DNA from: JAXMBX01 sp046349635
GTDB taxonomy: Bacteria; Planctomycetota; Planctomycetia; Planctomycetales; Planctomycetaceae
Reading direction: 5' to 3'
Assembly: GCA_046349635.1 (NCBI GenBank)
Contig: JAXMBX010000012.1
Span: 36,935 to 100,934, forward strand
Length of the DNA stretch: 64,000 nt
A program made the translations under genes and the position numbers. Within the stretch, counting starts at the first letter, position 1; the number at the start of each line of letters is the position of its first letter. The notes beneath the pieces are model-generated. The model had not been told where the DNA came from and did not search any database. It saw nothing but the letters and a program-made list of their open reading frames with translations. This document shows, one piece after another, positions 20,143-29,982 of this stretch.

Positions 20143-21390
20143 TCAGTCAGTAAAAAATCGATTTCTGGACAACTGGTGGGCGGTCATGTCTGTCGGAACG
20201 GGCGGGGTGTGAGGTTGGTTACCGGCATGCGAAGGATCCAGCAGGTAGTGTCGGTCCGGTTCGGGAAAGAACGTGTTCGTCGCAGTCTGCGTGGCGAAGC
20301 CCCCCCGTTCCCGGGAGAACATGCCGATCAGATCCGCATCGAAATGGCCCGCGGAGGTTTCCTTCTGCAGAAGATCCAATGGTGTCCGGCTGGCGGGAGA
20401 ATGTTCGGTTATTTGTTCCAGGCAATTTTCGTCCCGTCGCAATTCTTCCTGCCGGATCACCATGGCCAGCAGGCGCGATTCCCGGGAAAGAGCATGGCCG
20501 GCACAACCCCGAGGTGAACCGGTCCCGTCGAGCCGCTCATGATGTTGGGCGATCAGTTGCGGGATGATCGGAGGAACATCTGCCAAACCGGCGACGATGG
20601 CGGCCCCAATCGTCGGGTGTTGAAGAAAACGTTGGGATTGTGGGTTCGATAAATCCGCATGTGGGACTTCCGCCGCTTCACGATGCGCCGTTCTCAGGGC
20701 GAGCAGCCCCAGATCCTGCAGGAGGGCAGCGACCCCGAGGGGCACAATCCGGGCCTCGTTCAGCCACAGGGATTTCGCCAGCCGGACCACTGACCAGCAG
20801 GAGAGAATTCCTTGAACCGTGGATTCGGCGACCAGCGGATCCTCCCCTTGGTGAATGAGAAGGTCGCTGGAAATCCGCGCGATCGGGTAGGTCTCGAAAT
20901 TCCACCCCGAGAATGGATTGTGTCGCAGAATGGACGTCACGATCTGGGCGAAGGAGTCATAGCAGAGCTGTTCGGAGGCCCCTGCCCCTTGCTTGAGAAG
21001 CACATCAGTGAGTGGGCGAAGTTCTTTTGCCTGACGGGTGACTTGTGCTTGCCACGTCAGTTGCTGCTGGACCTGCTCCAGGAAGATTTCCCCCTCTTCC
21101 AGCATCTCCTCAATCCAACTGCCGGAGACCGGTTCGGCGGTTTTGATATTTTCGGCCACGCTCAGCGCCCGGCAGATCCGTTTGGAAAACCCCCGAATCT
21201 CACCACCTGCCTGTTGCAGGATCGTAGACTGAAGGAGGCGAGGATCGCGGAGAATCTCGCCGGCGACGGAACGGAAATCGCGAAATTGAACGGCTAATGC
21301 CCGAACGTCCCCCCCCTGCCCGCAGGCGGAGGCGCCTCGACGCGGACTCTCGCGGAGATTCCGGGACGGGATCGGGTTCGGGAAGGACAT
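20143..21390 (-). CDS. HD-GYP/HDOD-like domain regulator with degenerate active site
   Basis: From the ATG at 21390 the product is about 415 residues. The second half resembles an HD-GYP phosphodiesterase domain: HPTIGAAIVAGL, then HHERLDGTGSPRG, where GYP is changed to GSP, and a RLLAMVIR stretch. The canonical HD dyad is missing: the corresponding position reads ALLQDLGLLALR, with glutamine in place of histidine. The first half is a helical sensor region with no recognised domain. Family knowledge says HD-GYP proteins hydrolyse c-di-GMP; the missing histidine suggests a non-catalytic binder or HDOD-like signalling protein. An in-frame extension up to 21522 is less likely. Confidence 0.68.
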   Translation of the reverse strand: MSFPNPIPSRNLRESPRRGASACGQGGDVRALAVQFRDFRSVAGEILRDPRLLQSTILQQAGGEIRGFSKRICRALSVAENIKTAEPVSGSWIEEMLEEGEIFLEQVQQQLTWQAQVTRQAKELRPLTDVLLKQGAGASEQLCYDSFAQIVTSILRHNPFSGWNFETYPIARISSDLLIHQGEDPLVAESTVQGILSCWSVVRLAKSLWLNEARIVPLGVAALLQDLGLLALRTAHREAAEVPHADLSNPQSQRFLQHPTIGAAIVAGLADVPPIIPQLIAQHHERLDGTGSPRGCAGHALSRESRLLAMVIRQEELRRDENCLEQITEHSPASRTPLDLLQKETSAGHFDADLIGMFSRERGGFATQTATNTFFPEPDRHYLLDPSHAGNQPHTPPVPTDMTAHQLSRNRFFTD

Positions 21391-21640
21391 CGTCAACGTC
21401 CGCTCATGAAAGCGTGGCAATAAAAAAAGAGAAGGCTCTTCGCCCGACGTTTTTTGGGTCGGTGAACCGTCCTCTGACCGGGGGCATTCCGGGGCGCAGC
21501 GCGCACCCGCCGATCCGGTCAAAACGGCTCGTGAAGATCCTTCTCCAACTCACTCGACATCGACCCGCGAGAGCATGCGGCTTGAAGAGAGTCTGCCCAG
21601 TCGTCACAACCGGCACAGGCCGATCTCCATGCGGCTCGTC

Positions 21641-23756
21641 TCAACCGGCGGACAAGTCGGCTGGCCCATCTTCTCGCTGGAATCCCTCCAGCAGGCGGAT
21701 CTGGGCGCGTAGTGGCGTCGTTCCCGGCGGACAGACGACGCGGCGGTAGCTGCCGTCCGATTGCATCTCCCGCGCTTTGACGTTGTCGTCAAACAACGTG
21801 GGGAGCACCTGGTCGATCAGGTGCCGCTTCAGAGACGACTGCAGCACCGGGAACATCACCTCCACGCGCCGGACGAAATTACGAGGCATCCAGTCCGCAC
21901 TGGAGAGGTACACGTCCGCCTCTTCACCCGTCCCGAAGACGTAGATCCGGCTGTGTTCCAGAAAGCGGTCGATGATGCTGATCACCCGGATATTCTCGGA
22001 GAGGCCGGGAATTCCCGGGCGCAGGCTGCAACTTCCCCGCACGAACAAGTCGATCTTCACTCCCGCCTGCGAAGCGTGATAAAGGGCTTCGATGACCTCC
22101 CGGTCCACGAGGGCGTTCAACTTGACGGTGATTTTGGATTCGAGCTTCTTTTCCGCTTTGTCGGCCTCCCGCCGGATCAGCTCGATAATTTTGTTTTGCA
22201 GATCTCCGGGGGCGATCACCAGCCGTTCCCATTTATGTCCCCGGGAATATCCGGTGAGCAGGTTGAACAAGGCCGAGGCATCCGCTCCATATTTCTGCCG
22301 CGAGGTGAACAGACCCAGGTCCGTGTAAAGCCGTGCGGTGGAAGCGTTGTAGTTGCCCGTACCCAGGTGCACGTAGCGGCGCAGCTTCGTCCCTTCCTGC
22401 CGAACCACCAGCGTGATCTTGGAGTGGGTCTTCAGATTCAAGAAACCATAGACGACGTGGACCCCCGCCTGTTCCATCTTTCTCGCCCAGTTGACGTTGG
22501 TGTGTTCGTCAAACCGGGCCTTGAGTTCCACGACGGCCGTGACGTTCTTCCCCGCTTCGGCAGCGTTGATCAGCGCCCGGACGATCGGGCTTTCGCTTCC
22601 CGCGCGATACAGAGTCTGCTTGATGGCGAGCACATCCGGATCGGTCGCGGCCTGGTTCAGGAATTCGATCACCGGATTGAAGGATTCATACGGGTGATGG
22701 ACGAGGATGTCCCGCTTACGGATTTCCCGGAAGATGTCGCACCCTTCCTCCAGACCCACCGGACGCCGCGGGACAAACGGCTCATCACGGAGCGCGGGAT
22801 ACCCTTCCAGTGCGTGCCAGGCCATCAACGCGGTCAGATCCAGGGGGCCGTCGATCTCGTAGATTTCCTGGTCGAGCAATTCCAGAGGCTGACGAATCGC
22901 TTCCACCAGCGTTGCATTGGCATTGGCCGCGACTTCCAGCCGGATGGCGTCACGATGCCGCAGTGCTTTCAACCCTTCTTCGATCGCCTTGGAGAGGTCC
23001 TGCAGCACCTGGTCCCCGTCGATATCCAGATCGGCGTCGCGCGTGATGCGGATCGTGGTGAAATTGACGATGGAAGAACCGCCGAAGAGCTGGTCCAGGC
23101 GTGAGCCGACGAATTGCTCCAGAAGCACAAACTGGGCCCCGTCACCCGGAAGACGGATCAATCGAGGGAGCACGCTCGGAATCTGGACGACGGCCAGCAT
23201 CCGCTTCGGGCCTCCGACGCGCGGCCCTTTCTGCTGGATCATCGCTGCCAGTGTAGATACCCCGGTGCCGCAGATGCGGGGTCGGATGGCTGGGGTCAAT
23301 CGCCATCGGGGTCAGGACCGGGAATACCGTCTGGTCGAAGTATTCATCCATGAAGGCCTTCTGCTCAGAGTTCAATTCTCCCGGAGCGAGCAGGCGGATT
23401 CCTTCTTTCGCCAGGCGCGGCAGCAGATTCTTGTTCAAGGCCTGGTATTGCCGCGCCACCAGTTCGTGCGCGCGGGCATGAGTCCGGTCAAACTGTTCCT
23501 GCGGGCTCAGCCGGTCTGGAATCGCATCCTCCGCTTCGGAGGCTCCCTGAATCTGGGACCGCAGGCCCGAGACCCGCACCATCATGAATTCGTCCAGGTT
23601 GCTGCTGAAGATGCTCAGGAACTTGATCCGCTCCAGCAGCGGATTGGCTTCATCTTCCGCCTCTTCCAGCACGCGGGCGTTGAATTCCAGCCAGCTCAAC
23701 TCCCGATTGACGAAGTGACAAGGTTGAATCTGGACGGCTTCGGCGTGTGGAGACAT
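21641..23756 (-). CDS. ppk1: Polyphosphate kinase Ppk1 (one frameshift)
   Basis: Ppk1 polymerises the gamma-phosphate of ATP into polyphosphate. The N-terminal part (HFVNRELSWLEFN, SSNLDEFMMVRV) is read in one frame from the ATG at 23756 (MSPHAEAV) to about 23270 (PTPHLRHRGIY), then a frameshift; the rest continues from LAAMIQQKGPRVGG to the stop at 21641. The catalytic histidine regions are HLGTGNYNASTARLY and IDRFLEHSRIYVFG, with the phosphate-binding stretch RGSCSLRPG between. Combined length is about 700 residues, normal. It lies about 250 bases upstream of the HD-GYP-like gene on the same strand. Confidence 0.93.
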
Positions 23757-23886
23757 TGAGGAGATCAGTTCGGAGGAGGTCAATTCGTGCAACGATGATA
23801 CGTCGTGGTGAGATGTGCAGCCGGGCTGGGCTCGCAAATCCTCTTTGAGCTCAAGTCATAAAATTAGCTGCTTCCCACTCCCGACG

Positions 23887-24309
23887 TCAATCTTCCCCCA
23901 GGGAGCGGCCCCGACGCCCCTGCTTCTTCTGGGAATTCTGCCGTTTTGTCTCCAGTCTGCGACGGACCGACCCACCCGTGGGCCGGGTTTTGATCCGACG
24001 TTTCGGGGGTTGAAGCACTTCTATAATCATCAACCGAAGCCGATCCAGACAATCGGCGACGTTTTTCGGTTGATCTCGAAACCTTTGTCCGACGATGAGG
24101 AGTTCCCCTCCCTCCGTCAGCCGGGATTGGAAGCGTTTCAGGAACCGCTCCCGGACCCCACTCGGGAGGGATTCATTCAAGGCAGGTTGCCATCGGAGAG
24201 TCGCCTTGGAGTTCACCTTATTGACGTTCTGCCCCCCTGGTCCGCCGCTGCGGGCGTATTCAAACCGCAGTTCTTCATCCGGGATCTGGAGGTTTGGGGG
24301 AATTTCCAT
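23887..24309 (-). CDS. arfB: ArfB-like peptidyl-tRNA hydrolase (ribosome rescue)
   Basis: ArfB/YaeJ enters stalled ribosomes and hydrolyses peptidyl-tRNA. From the ATG at 24309 (MEIPPNLQIPDEELRF) the 140-residue protein has the release-factor GGQ motif at residues 25-27 (SGGPGGQNVNK), then VNSKATLRW. The C-terminal tail is rich in Arg and Lys (KRRIKTRPTGGSVRRRLETK), as expected for the mRNA-channel-binding tail. A further in-frame extension upstream to 24681 exists but looks noncoding. Normal E. coli length is about 140, which fits the chosen start. Confidence 0.9.
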   Translation of the reverse strand: MEIPPNLQIPDEELRFEYARSGGPGGQNVNKVNSKATLRWQPALNESLPSGVRERFLKRFQSRLTEGGELLIVGQRFRDQPKNVADCLDRLRLMIIEVLQPPKRRIKTRPTGGSVRRRLETKRQNSQKKQGRRGRSLGED

Positions 24310-24575
24310 GACAATCTTCAACTGCAGGCAATTCGGGAACCGGAGCAATGCGATTTTGTCGCGCCCGAGAGGACACAGAAAGACGTTGGTTAGTTCGGCT
24401 AGCGAAATAGGGCATTTTTCACAAGGTTTGACCAGACTACTTTGATGGAAAAGGGAGAGATGGACAAGCCTGTTCTTGCAGTCTTGAGGAGAGAGCAGGA
24501 AGATACAAGAGACGCGGATTATTCTCACCCGTGGGCAGCGGCGGAATTCTCGCTGAGAGCACAAAGTGATTGGCC

Positions 24576-25598
24576 ATGCGACTAGAAATTTTTGGATTTG
24601 GATTTTCTCCCTCGGTGGGAGCGACGGAACGTGACTATCTGACGTATCGGAATATCTCGCCCGACGAGGATTCCCCGTCACTGGCCACTGTTCGTGGCGA
24701 TTTCATCCTGGGGATGACCGAAGCGCACGTGGAGGAGTGGTCTGCACTCTCTGAACCCGCTCGACGCGGAATTCTGGAGCAGACGTCTCCCGATCAGATG
24801 ATCGTCATTGCCAACGCCCAGACCGCCTTCCTGTGGCAGAATTATTCCCCTCTCATCTGCACGATGCTTCCTATTCTCGCCCCGCTGGTCATCTTTGGAC
24901 GGAAGTTTTTTTCTCGAGAAGATTCGTTACCCCGCTCGTCTTGTGAAGTCCGACAGCAGCTGATCGCCGGGCTGTTGAAAGGCGCGCCTTGCGAGGTGGT
25001 TTACTCGGAAGAGACGGCGGTCAACGAATGGCCACGATCCCTCCCCTCATCCGAACTCGTACCCGGTCCCCCTTCGGACAGCTTTGCCGAACTTCGGAGT
25101 ATTCTTTCATCCGTTGACGTCGATCAGTTGTTGCCCGGCGCACGGTCGGCCCCTGACGCGGTTGCGTTCAAAGCGGGCCTGTTCCTGCTGCACGACGATC
25201 TGCCTCACAGCCATGAGTTGTCGCAAAGCATTGAAGGAGCGGGAATTCATCGTGCCGCGGATTACTGGCATGCGATTCTGCATCGCCGCGAACCGGACTA
25301 CGGGAATGCCAAGTATTGGTTCCGTGCCTTGGGAGAGCATCCGATCTTCAAGCCGCTGGGAGAATTCGCTCGTCAGGAAATTGCTCAGAGAGAACTTCAG
25401 ATGAGCGATGCCGAGCAGGCACGCTTGTTTCAAGGATCCGCCGGGTGGCACCCGTTGACCTTTGTCGACCTGTGCGAACAGGCCTCTGGAAAGAACCAGG
25501 CTGATCTGAAAGAGTTCGCGGAAAGCGTCCAGCGTCGTGAGATGTGGCTGCTGCTCAAGTCCACCTGGCAGGACGCGTTGGGCGAATCCGCGGCCTGA
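24576..25598 (+). CDS. Conserved hypothetical protein
   Basis: The 340-residue product starts at ATG 24576 (MRLEIFGFGFSPSVG), since the preceding TTG at 24570 has no better ribosome site. One long hydrophobic segment (NYSPLICTMLPILAPLVIFG, residues ~88-108) could be a membrane helix, while the C-terminal part is soluble with HRREPDYGNAKYWFRALGEH and LPHSHELSQSIEGAG. This C-terminal signature looks like one I have seen in planctomycete hypothetical proteins, but I cannot name a family. It is read away from arfB and upstream of the TatA genes, separated by about 410 bases. Confidence 0.6.
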   Translation: MRLEIFGFGFSPSVGATERDYLTYRNISPDEDSPSLATVRGDFILGMTEAHVEEWSALSEPARRGILEQTSPDQMIVIANAQTAFLWQNYSPLICTMLPILAPLVIFGRKFFSREDSLPRSSCEVRQQLIAGLLKGAPCEVVYSEETAVNEWPRSLPSSELVPGPPSDSFAELRSILSSVDVDQLLPGARSAPDAVAFKAGLFLLHDDLPHSHELSQSIEGAGIHRAADYWHAILHRREPDYGNAKYWFRALGEHPIFKPLGEFARQEIAQRELQMSDAEQARLFQGSAGWHPLTFVDLCEQASGKNQADLKEFAESVQRREMWLLLKSTWQDALGESAA

Positions 25599-26012
25599 CG
25601 GGATTGTCACCCCCGAAGGACATTGACAGTCTCGGACTTCCCTTTAGAATAAAGGGGAATCAAGGCAGAATGGGGCCGCTCCTGAAAACCTGCGCCTCCG
25701 CGGGTCGGTGAGTGGATGTGGACTCGATCGACGAGTCGTTTCTGTGCAACCTCCGCAGCACGTTTCCGTGAAGACCTCCTTTCCGGCTGGGCATGAGCCG
25801 GACAACGAGAACCCTCCTCCCTGTCACCGCAAGGCTCCCCGGAGTCGGTATCAAACGGGGCGAAAATCGGAACTGTTGCGCCGGTCCTAGCGATTTTTCC
25901 TGCTCTAGTTCACAAATCCAGGCCTGTTCTGAGGTTCATTTTCCCCGGCGGAAGGGGGTACAATGGAACAGATCGGCCACGAATTCCCGCACTTCCGCGA
26001 CGAGGTTATGCA
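25599..26012 (+). promoter_or_regulatory. Strong promoter-like sequence with ~360-base leader before tatA
   Basis: TTGACA (25623-25628) and TAGAAT (25645-25650) with a 16-base spacer form one of the two strongest promoter matches in the window. Transcription would begin near 25657, leaving about 355 bases before the ATG at 26013. This leader has no open frame I can support. A small inverted repeat (GACTCG / CGAGTC) lies at about 25722-25738. I see no match to TPP, cobalamin or other common riboswitch cores, and no tRNA or SRP-like RNA. A small RNA or a regulated 5' leader is possible. Confidence 0.5.
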
Positions 26013-26192
26013 ATGTTTGGTGTTGGCGTTTATGAACTGTTGATCGTCCTGGCGATCGTCCTGTTGTTCTTCGGCGGTTCCAGAATCCCCAGTGTGATGC
26101 GTTCTCTGGGATCGAGCGTTTCGGAATTCAAAAAGGGGTTGAATGACCCCGGAGAAGACGAAGCCTCCAAAACCCAAGAAAAGTTGAATTAG
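26013..26192 (+). CDS. tatA: TatA/E-type twin-arginine translocase subunit, small
   Basis: The 59-residue protein (MFGVGVYELLIVLAIVLLFF) is a short TatA/E: one N-terminal transmembrane helix, the hinge FFGGSRIPSVMRSLG, an amphipathic helix SSVSEFKKGLND, and an acidic/lysine tail. TatA polymers form the pore for folded twin-arginine substrates. A GAGG element lies about seven bases before the ATG. It is too short to stand out in routine gene calling. It is 83 bases upstream of the second TatA gene and both probably belong to one transcript. No tatC is in the window. Confidence 0.88.
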   Translation: MFGVGVYELLIVLAIVLLFFGGSRIPSVMRSLGSSVSEFKKGLNDPGEDEASKTQEKLN

Positions 26193-26275
26193 GTCGGAAG
26201 TCCATATCTTCGAGCGGCTTGGCCGCCTTGAAGCGGCGGAATCAAGCGTGACGGAGAGAGTCGGGAGATAAAGAG

Positions 26276-26602
26276 ATGGCCCCTTCAATTTTTGGTTTCA
26301 TACCCAGCGGAATTGGCACCACCGAATTGCTGATCTTCGGAGTGATCGCCCTGTTGCTGTATGGAAGCAAGCTTCCCGAGGTCGCCCGCAGCCTGGGAAA
26401 AGGACTGGTCGAATTCAAGAAGGGAATTCGCGGCATTGAGGACGAGATTCACGGCGCTGGTTCGTCCAATTACTACCAGGGCAACTCGACCCCCTCTTCG
26501 CGGCCCATCGCCGAAGATGATCGCCTGGAGACGAACGCGCCGAAGTTTGAACCCCCCAAGTTCGAGCCGACTTCGACCGAGAATAATCAGCCGACGGCCT
26601 GA
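26276..26602 (+). CDS. tatA: TatA/B-type twin-arginine translocase subunit
   Basis: The 108-residue protein has the transmembrane helix (ELLIFGVIALLLYG), hinge SKLPEVARSLGKG and amphipathic helix VEFKKGIRGIEDEIHG. The tail (residues 60-108) is Pro/Glu/Ser-rich and longer than in the first TatA, consistent with TatA or a TatB-like role. A GGGAGAT site lies 11 bases before the ATG. The pair of dissimilar TatA-type genes may carry distinct functions, an inference. Twin-arginine cargo genes are abundant in this window. Confidence 0.88.
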   Translation: MAPSIFGFIPSGIGTTELLIFGVIALLLYGSKLPEVARSLGKGLVEFKKGIRGIEDEIHGAGSSNYYQGNSTPSSRPIAEDDRLETNAPKFEPPKFEPTSTENNQPTA

Positions 26603-26624
26603 GGGTCATCGAATCCTCCGCGCA

Positions 26625-28277
26625 TTACTGCTGCGGCTGGACATTGATCCCGGATTCGATGTCCACGATCTCCGCCGAGGGGCGTGACAGATCGACCATC
26701 AGCGGTTCTTGGGTTTCTCCCCGTCCGATATTCCCCGCGGCGTCGCGGACTTCGACTCGCAGGAAGAAGCGCGAGGGGACGTCCGGACCGACGGTCCAGG
26801 CGAAGCTCCCCTGATCTTCCAGGGCCATCGCAATCGGCTGCCATGGGCCTTGCTTGTTCATGGCGTAATACAGGAACACGGGACGCTCCGCGGGATGGTC
26901 TTCCCGCGTCCGCCAGCGGATCAGCAGATTATTCGCGGTTGATCCCTGCCCTTGTTCCACCGGAAGCAACTCCACACTGGGGGCAGCATTATCCACGAGG
27001 ACGAGCATATTAGGCTTATCCCCGGGACGAGGCGGATCCGCCGCTAGCCCGACACCGCTCCGGACCACCAGCGTCAGGCCATACATCCCCGACTGGGGAA
27101 CTTCGACCAGGAACGGACTGGTCCGGTCGGTGTCCTCACCATATTTCTGCCACGTCGCGCCATCGTCCTGGGTGATGTACATTTCGACGTGGCTGATCCC
27201 CGAGGGGCCCACGTCATTCAATTTGTACCCGATGTTGAATTGTCGGGAATTGATCACCCGCACGCGACGTCCAGCCGCGGAAAAGTTCTGCATTTGCGTC
27301 CCCACCGGGGAACGGCTGGCGGTTACGAAGCTGGTCATGGGACGTTGAGAATTCGTGTTGTCATTCATCGCAGGAGGAGGCAATGTCCCCTGCGGGGCCG
27401 TTTCCGGATTGGGGTTGGAAAACATTCCCTGTCCCCCGGAAAAATTCGCGATGGAATTCGAGGGTTGTGTTTCTCGCTGTACCTGCACTGCGGAGGGAAA
27501 ACGATTGGTTTCCGTCATCCCGGTGGGAGGAGTTCCACCCCCCTGGGGGGTGATGTTCGTGAATTGCTGTGAGTTCTGCCCGGATGCGATGGGCTTGCTG
27601 AAATCCGGAACGGCCGGGCGGGTGTTTGGGTTAATACCGGCAGGCAGTTGGACATCGAGGCGTCGTTCCACCCGTCCCACGTTCCCCGCCAGATCCGCGA
27701 TGGTGCCTCGGACCGCGACGGTCCCTCCCTGCGGAACACTCCACTCTGTCTGATCCGCGGCTTTCGGGACGACACCGATCGCTGACCAGTTGGGTGTTCC
27801 CGGTTGGACGAACTCCATGTGCAACTGAGTCGGGTCCAGGTTGCTGTCGCTGGCCATCCACTCTAATGCGACTCGACCGGGAGTGCTTTGTCGCAGATTC
27901 ATTTCCAGCACGGGAGGAGTCGTATCCACAATCACGATCAACCCCGGCTCCGTCACCTGGCCACTGGGATGCATTTGGCCCTGGGCATCGACGGTCCGGA
28001 CGCTGAACCAGTATTCGCCGTCCCCCGCCGCCTGATATTGAAACTTGCCCACTTCCGGAGTGACCGACTGGGCCATCTGCCAGCGTCCCCCTTTGTCATC
28101 GGAAACATACAGCCGGATTTCCTTGGCTCCGATCCGCTTCATCTCTTCCGCGTCGAAGTTATAGGGGATCCGGAATCGGGCCTTGTTGGTGTAGACCGGT
28201 TTTCCTGGGGCGGCATGAACCGCGCCGGCAAAAGCCAGAACGGCGACCACAGCCATGATTCCCGAGAACTGACGCAT
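26625..28277 (-). CDS. Secreted Ig-like/beta-sandwich repeat protein, hypothetical
   Basis: From the ATG at 28277 (MRQFSGIMAVVAVLAFAGA, signal peptide, cleavage near VHA) the product is about 550 residues. It is preceded by a GAGGAG site. It shows at least three beta-sandwich modules with the pattern RFRIPYNFDAEEMKRIG, GYKLNDVGPSGISHVEM and DGATWQKYGEDTD, separated by a Pro/Asn/Gln-rich linker (residues ~230-330). Each module has the SHVEMYITQDDG or KEIRLYVSDDKG theme with terminal AAGNIG or LAGNVG, like fibronectin-type repeats. It is exported and probably surface-associated; function unknown. It is convergent with the TatA genes. Confidence 0.65.
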   Translation of the reverse strand: MRQFSGIMAVVAVLAFAGAVHAAPGKPVYTNKARFRIPYNFDAEEMKRIGAKEIRLYVSDDKGGRWQMAQSVTPEVGKFQYQAAGDGEYWFSVRTVDAQGQMHPSGQVTEPGLIVIVDTTPPVLEMNLRQSTPGRVALEWMASDSNLDPTQLHMEFVQPGTPNWSAIGVVPKAADQTEWSVPQGGTVAVRGTIADLAGNVGRVERRLDVQLPAGINPNTRPAVPDFSKPIASGQNSQQFTNITPQGGGTPPTGMTETNRFPSAVQVQRETQPSNSIANFSGGQGMFSNPNPETAPQGTLPPPAMNDNTNSQRPMTSFVTASRSPVGTQMQNFSAAGRRVRVINSRQFNIGYKLNDVGPSGISHVEMYITQDDGATWQKYGEDTDRTSPFLVEVPQSGMYGLTLVVRSGVGLAADPPRPGDKPNMLVLVDNAAPSVELLPVEQGQGSTANNLLIRWRTREDHPAERPVFLYYAMNKQGPWQPIAMALEDQGSFAWTVGPDVPSRFFLRVEVRDAAGNIGRGETQEPLMVDLSRPSAEIVDIESGINVQPQQ

Positions 28278-28485
28278 TGGAAACTCCTCAAGCGAGGGGG
28301 CCGGTTCGTGGCTACCTTCAATGCGTAACTCATTGACGGTAGAGAAGATCCGGCCTGAAACCCGATTCTGACAGCGATACGGGAAACCCCACGCCCGAGG
28401 CGCGTGATCCCCTGTCATCCACGGGTATCGTCTGTGAGGATGGCGGGACTTGAGAAGATTTTGCCGTCTGTAGCGGTTCTAACGG

Positions 28486-29136
28486 CTACTTCTGCGCCCG
28501 CGCCTGCTTGACCAGTTGCGTGTACTCCCCTGCCAGTTCCCGAATCCGGGCCATATTCCCGGTTTCAACCGCTTTCTTTTCCACCAGTTGGCTGCCGATT
28601 CCGACGGCACAGGCCCCTGCCTTCAGGAAGTCGGTGATCGTGTTCAGATCGACACCGCCGGTCGGCATCAGGCGGACCTGCGGCAACGGGCCGTGCAACG
28701 CCTTGAGATAGGCGGGGCCACCGATTTCCGCCGGGAAGATCTTGATGATGTCACCCCCCGCTTCCCAGGCGGTGAGGACTTCCGTCGGCGTGAACGCTCC
28801 CGGCATAACAAGTTTGCCGTAGCGTTTGCACAGTCGAATGACGTCAACGTTCACACAAGGCGAGACGATGTATTCCGCTCCCGCGAGCAACGCCGTCCGG
28901 GCCGTTTCCGGATCGAGGACTGTTCCCGCCCCCAGCAGGATCTTGTTCCCCAGATCCTTGCGCACGGCGGAGAGAATCTCCAGAACATTCGGCACGGTAA
29001 ATGTCACTTCCAGGACATCGACTCCTCCCTCATACAGGGCCCGCGCGACATTCACCAGTTGCTCTCCGGAAGAGGCACGAATCACGGCCACAATTCCGCT
29101 GTTCAAGACGCGTTCCAGATCTTCGTGCTGACTCAT
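28486..29136 (-). CDS. eda: KDPG/KHG aldolase (Eda family)
   Basis: Eda-type class I aldolases cleave 2-keto-3-deoxy-6-phosphogluconate into pyruvate and glyceraldehyde 3-phosphate. The 216-residue protein has the catalytic glutamate E43 (VLEVTFTVP), the GAGTVLD strand, and the Schiff-base lysine K132 in IIKIFPAE. The GGVDLNTITDFLKAG phosphate-binding region follows. An AAGGAAA site precedes the ATG at 29136. It is the last gene of a run with the RidA-like gene and prpB on the same strand. Whether the true substrate is KDPG, KHG or a related keto acid cannot be told. Confidence 0.88.
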   Translation of the reverse strand: MSQHEDLERVLNSGIVAVIRASSGEQLVNVARALYEGGVDVLEVTFTVPNVLEILSAVRKDLGNKILLGAGTVLDPETARTALLAGAEYIVSPCVNVDVIRLCKRYGKLVMPGAFTPTEVLTAWEAGGDIIKIFPAEIGGPAYLKALHGPLPQVRLMPTGGVDLNTITDFLKAGACAVGIGSQLVEKKAVETGNMARIRELAGEYTQLVKQARAQK

Positions 29137-29188
29137 GGCGGCAAGACTTTCCTTCGAATAACAACAAACGTTTAGGGATCAGCGGGAT

Positions 29189-29941
29189 TTAAAGCCACAG
29201 TTCCGTTCGGACACCGCGCAGATCCATTTCAAATTCAATTTCCTGAACCGGCGGACGGGTGTAAAACCAGTTGATGCCATGCAAACTGGCGGAGCCGGCA
29301 CGCTGGAGGATCACTTCCTCAAGACAATGGTCGATCGGGTGGACCGTATAGACATCCATTGTGGTGACCTGGCTCCATTCGCCCCCCAGTCCCAGGAGAC
29401 GATTCTCCATCAGGTCCATCACGAACTTCGCTTTCGCTGCGACACCGCTGGGAGAAACGTCTCCTCGTTTGTAGATCGCTTCCGCCGCCAGGCTCCCTTC
29501 GGGTAATTCCCCTGCCCCCGCAACGACAAATGTACTTTCAGCGGAGAGCGGTGCTGGACGGGTGAACGAAAAGGCATACAAAACCTGCTCGGAAGGGGCC
29601 GCGAGCGCAGGGGCGATATTCGTCCGGGCGATGGGGTTCACTCCGTCCACGAACATCTCCCACGACTGCAGGACCGTCTCGTATTCCTTGTTGTAGGCTT
29701 TAAACCCCTCAAAGCTGTAAGGGGCGGGACAGCGGAGCGCCATGCCGCACAACGCCGCGCGGGGACGGTCCTGATCGCGGAGGAAGCGATCCACCAGGTC
29801 AAACCCGGCTTTCCATGCGACGGGCTTCCTGAGACGCACGTACACAATCTCAAATCCCGGAGAAGAGACGACGCCACAAGAGTAGGGAGCAATCCCGGGG
29901 AGAAAGTGATAACCCCCTTCGTGATGTTGAATCAATGTCAT
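29189..29941 (-). CDS. RidA-like protein (possible CnbZ-type deaminase family)
   Basis: The 250-residue product starts MTLIQHHEGGYHFLPG and has a conserved core EVILQRAGSASLHGINWFY with RGVRTELWL at the end. The C-terminal ~100 residues (EWSQVTTMDVYTVHP, PVQEIEFEMDL) resemble the Rid/YjgF fold, where deaminases act on reactive imine intermediates. From memory it looks like the family that includes the 2-amino-5-chloromuconate deaminase CnbZ; I could not check that. The neighbours prpB and eda on either side suggest a small-molecule catabolic role. No frameshift is seen. Confidence 0.5.
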   Translation of the reverse strand: MTLIQHHEGGYHFLPGIAPYSCGVVSSPGFEIVYVRLRKPVAWKAGFDLVDRFLRDQDRPRAALCGMALRCPAPYSFEGFKAYNKEYETVLQSWEMFVDGVNPIARTNIAPALAAPSEQVLYAFSFTRPAPLSAESTFVVAGAGELPEGSLAAEAIYKRGDVSPSGVAAKAKFVMDLMENRLLGLGGEWSQVTTMDVYTVHPIDHCLEEVILQRAGSASLHGINWFYTRPPVQEIEFEMDLRGVRTELWL

Positions 29942-29982
29942 ACGTGCCCGTCACTTCTCCATTTAAATGCGTCCGCAAACAG

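Noticed and set aside
21761..23104. 447-codon + strand open frame across ppk1
   Set aside because: It is the antisense of ppk1, which has catalytic histidine regions and family-like length once the single indel is joined.
25657..26012. Cobalamin, TPP or SRP-type RNA in the tatA leader
   Set aside because: None of the conserved core sequences of these RNAs is visible; only a small inverted repeat was found.
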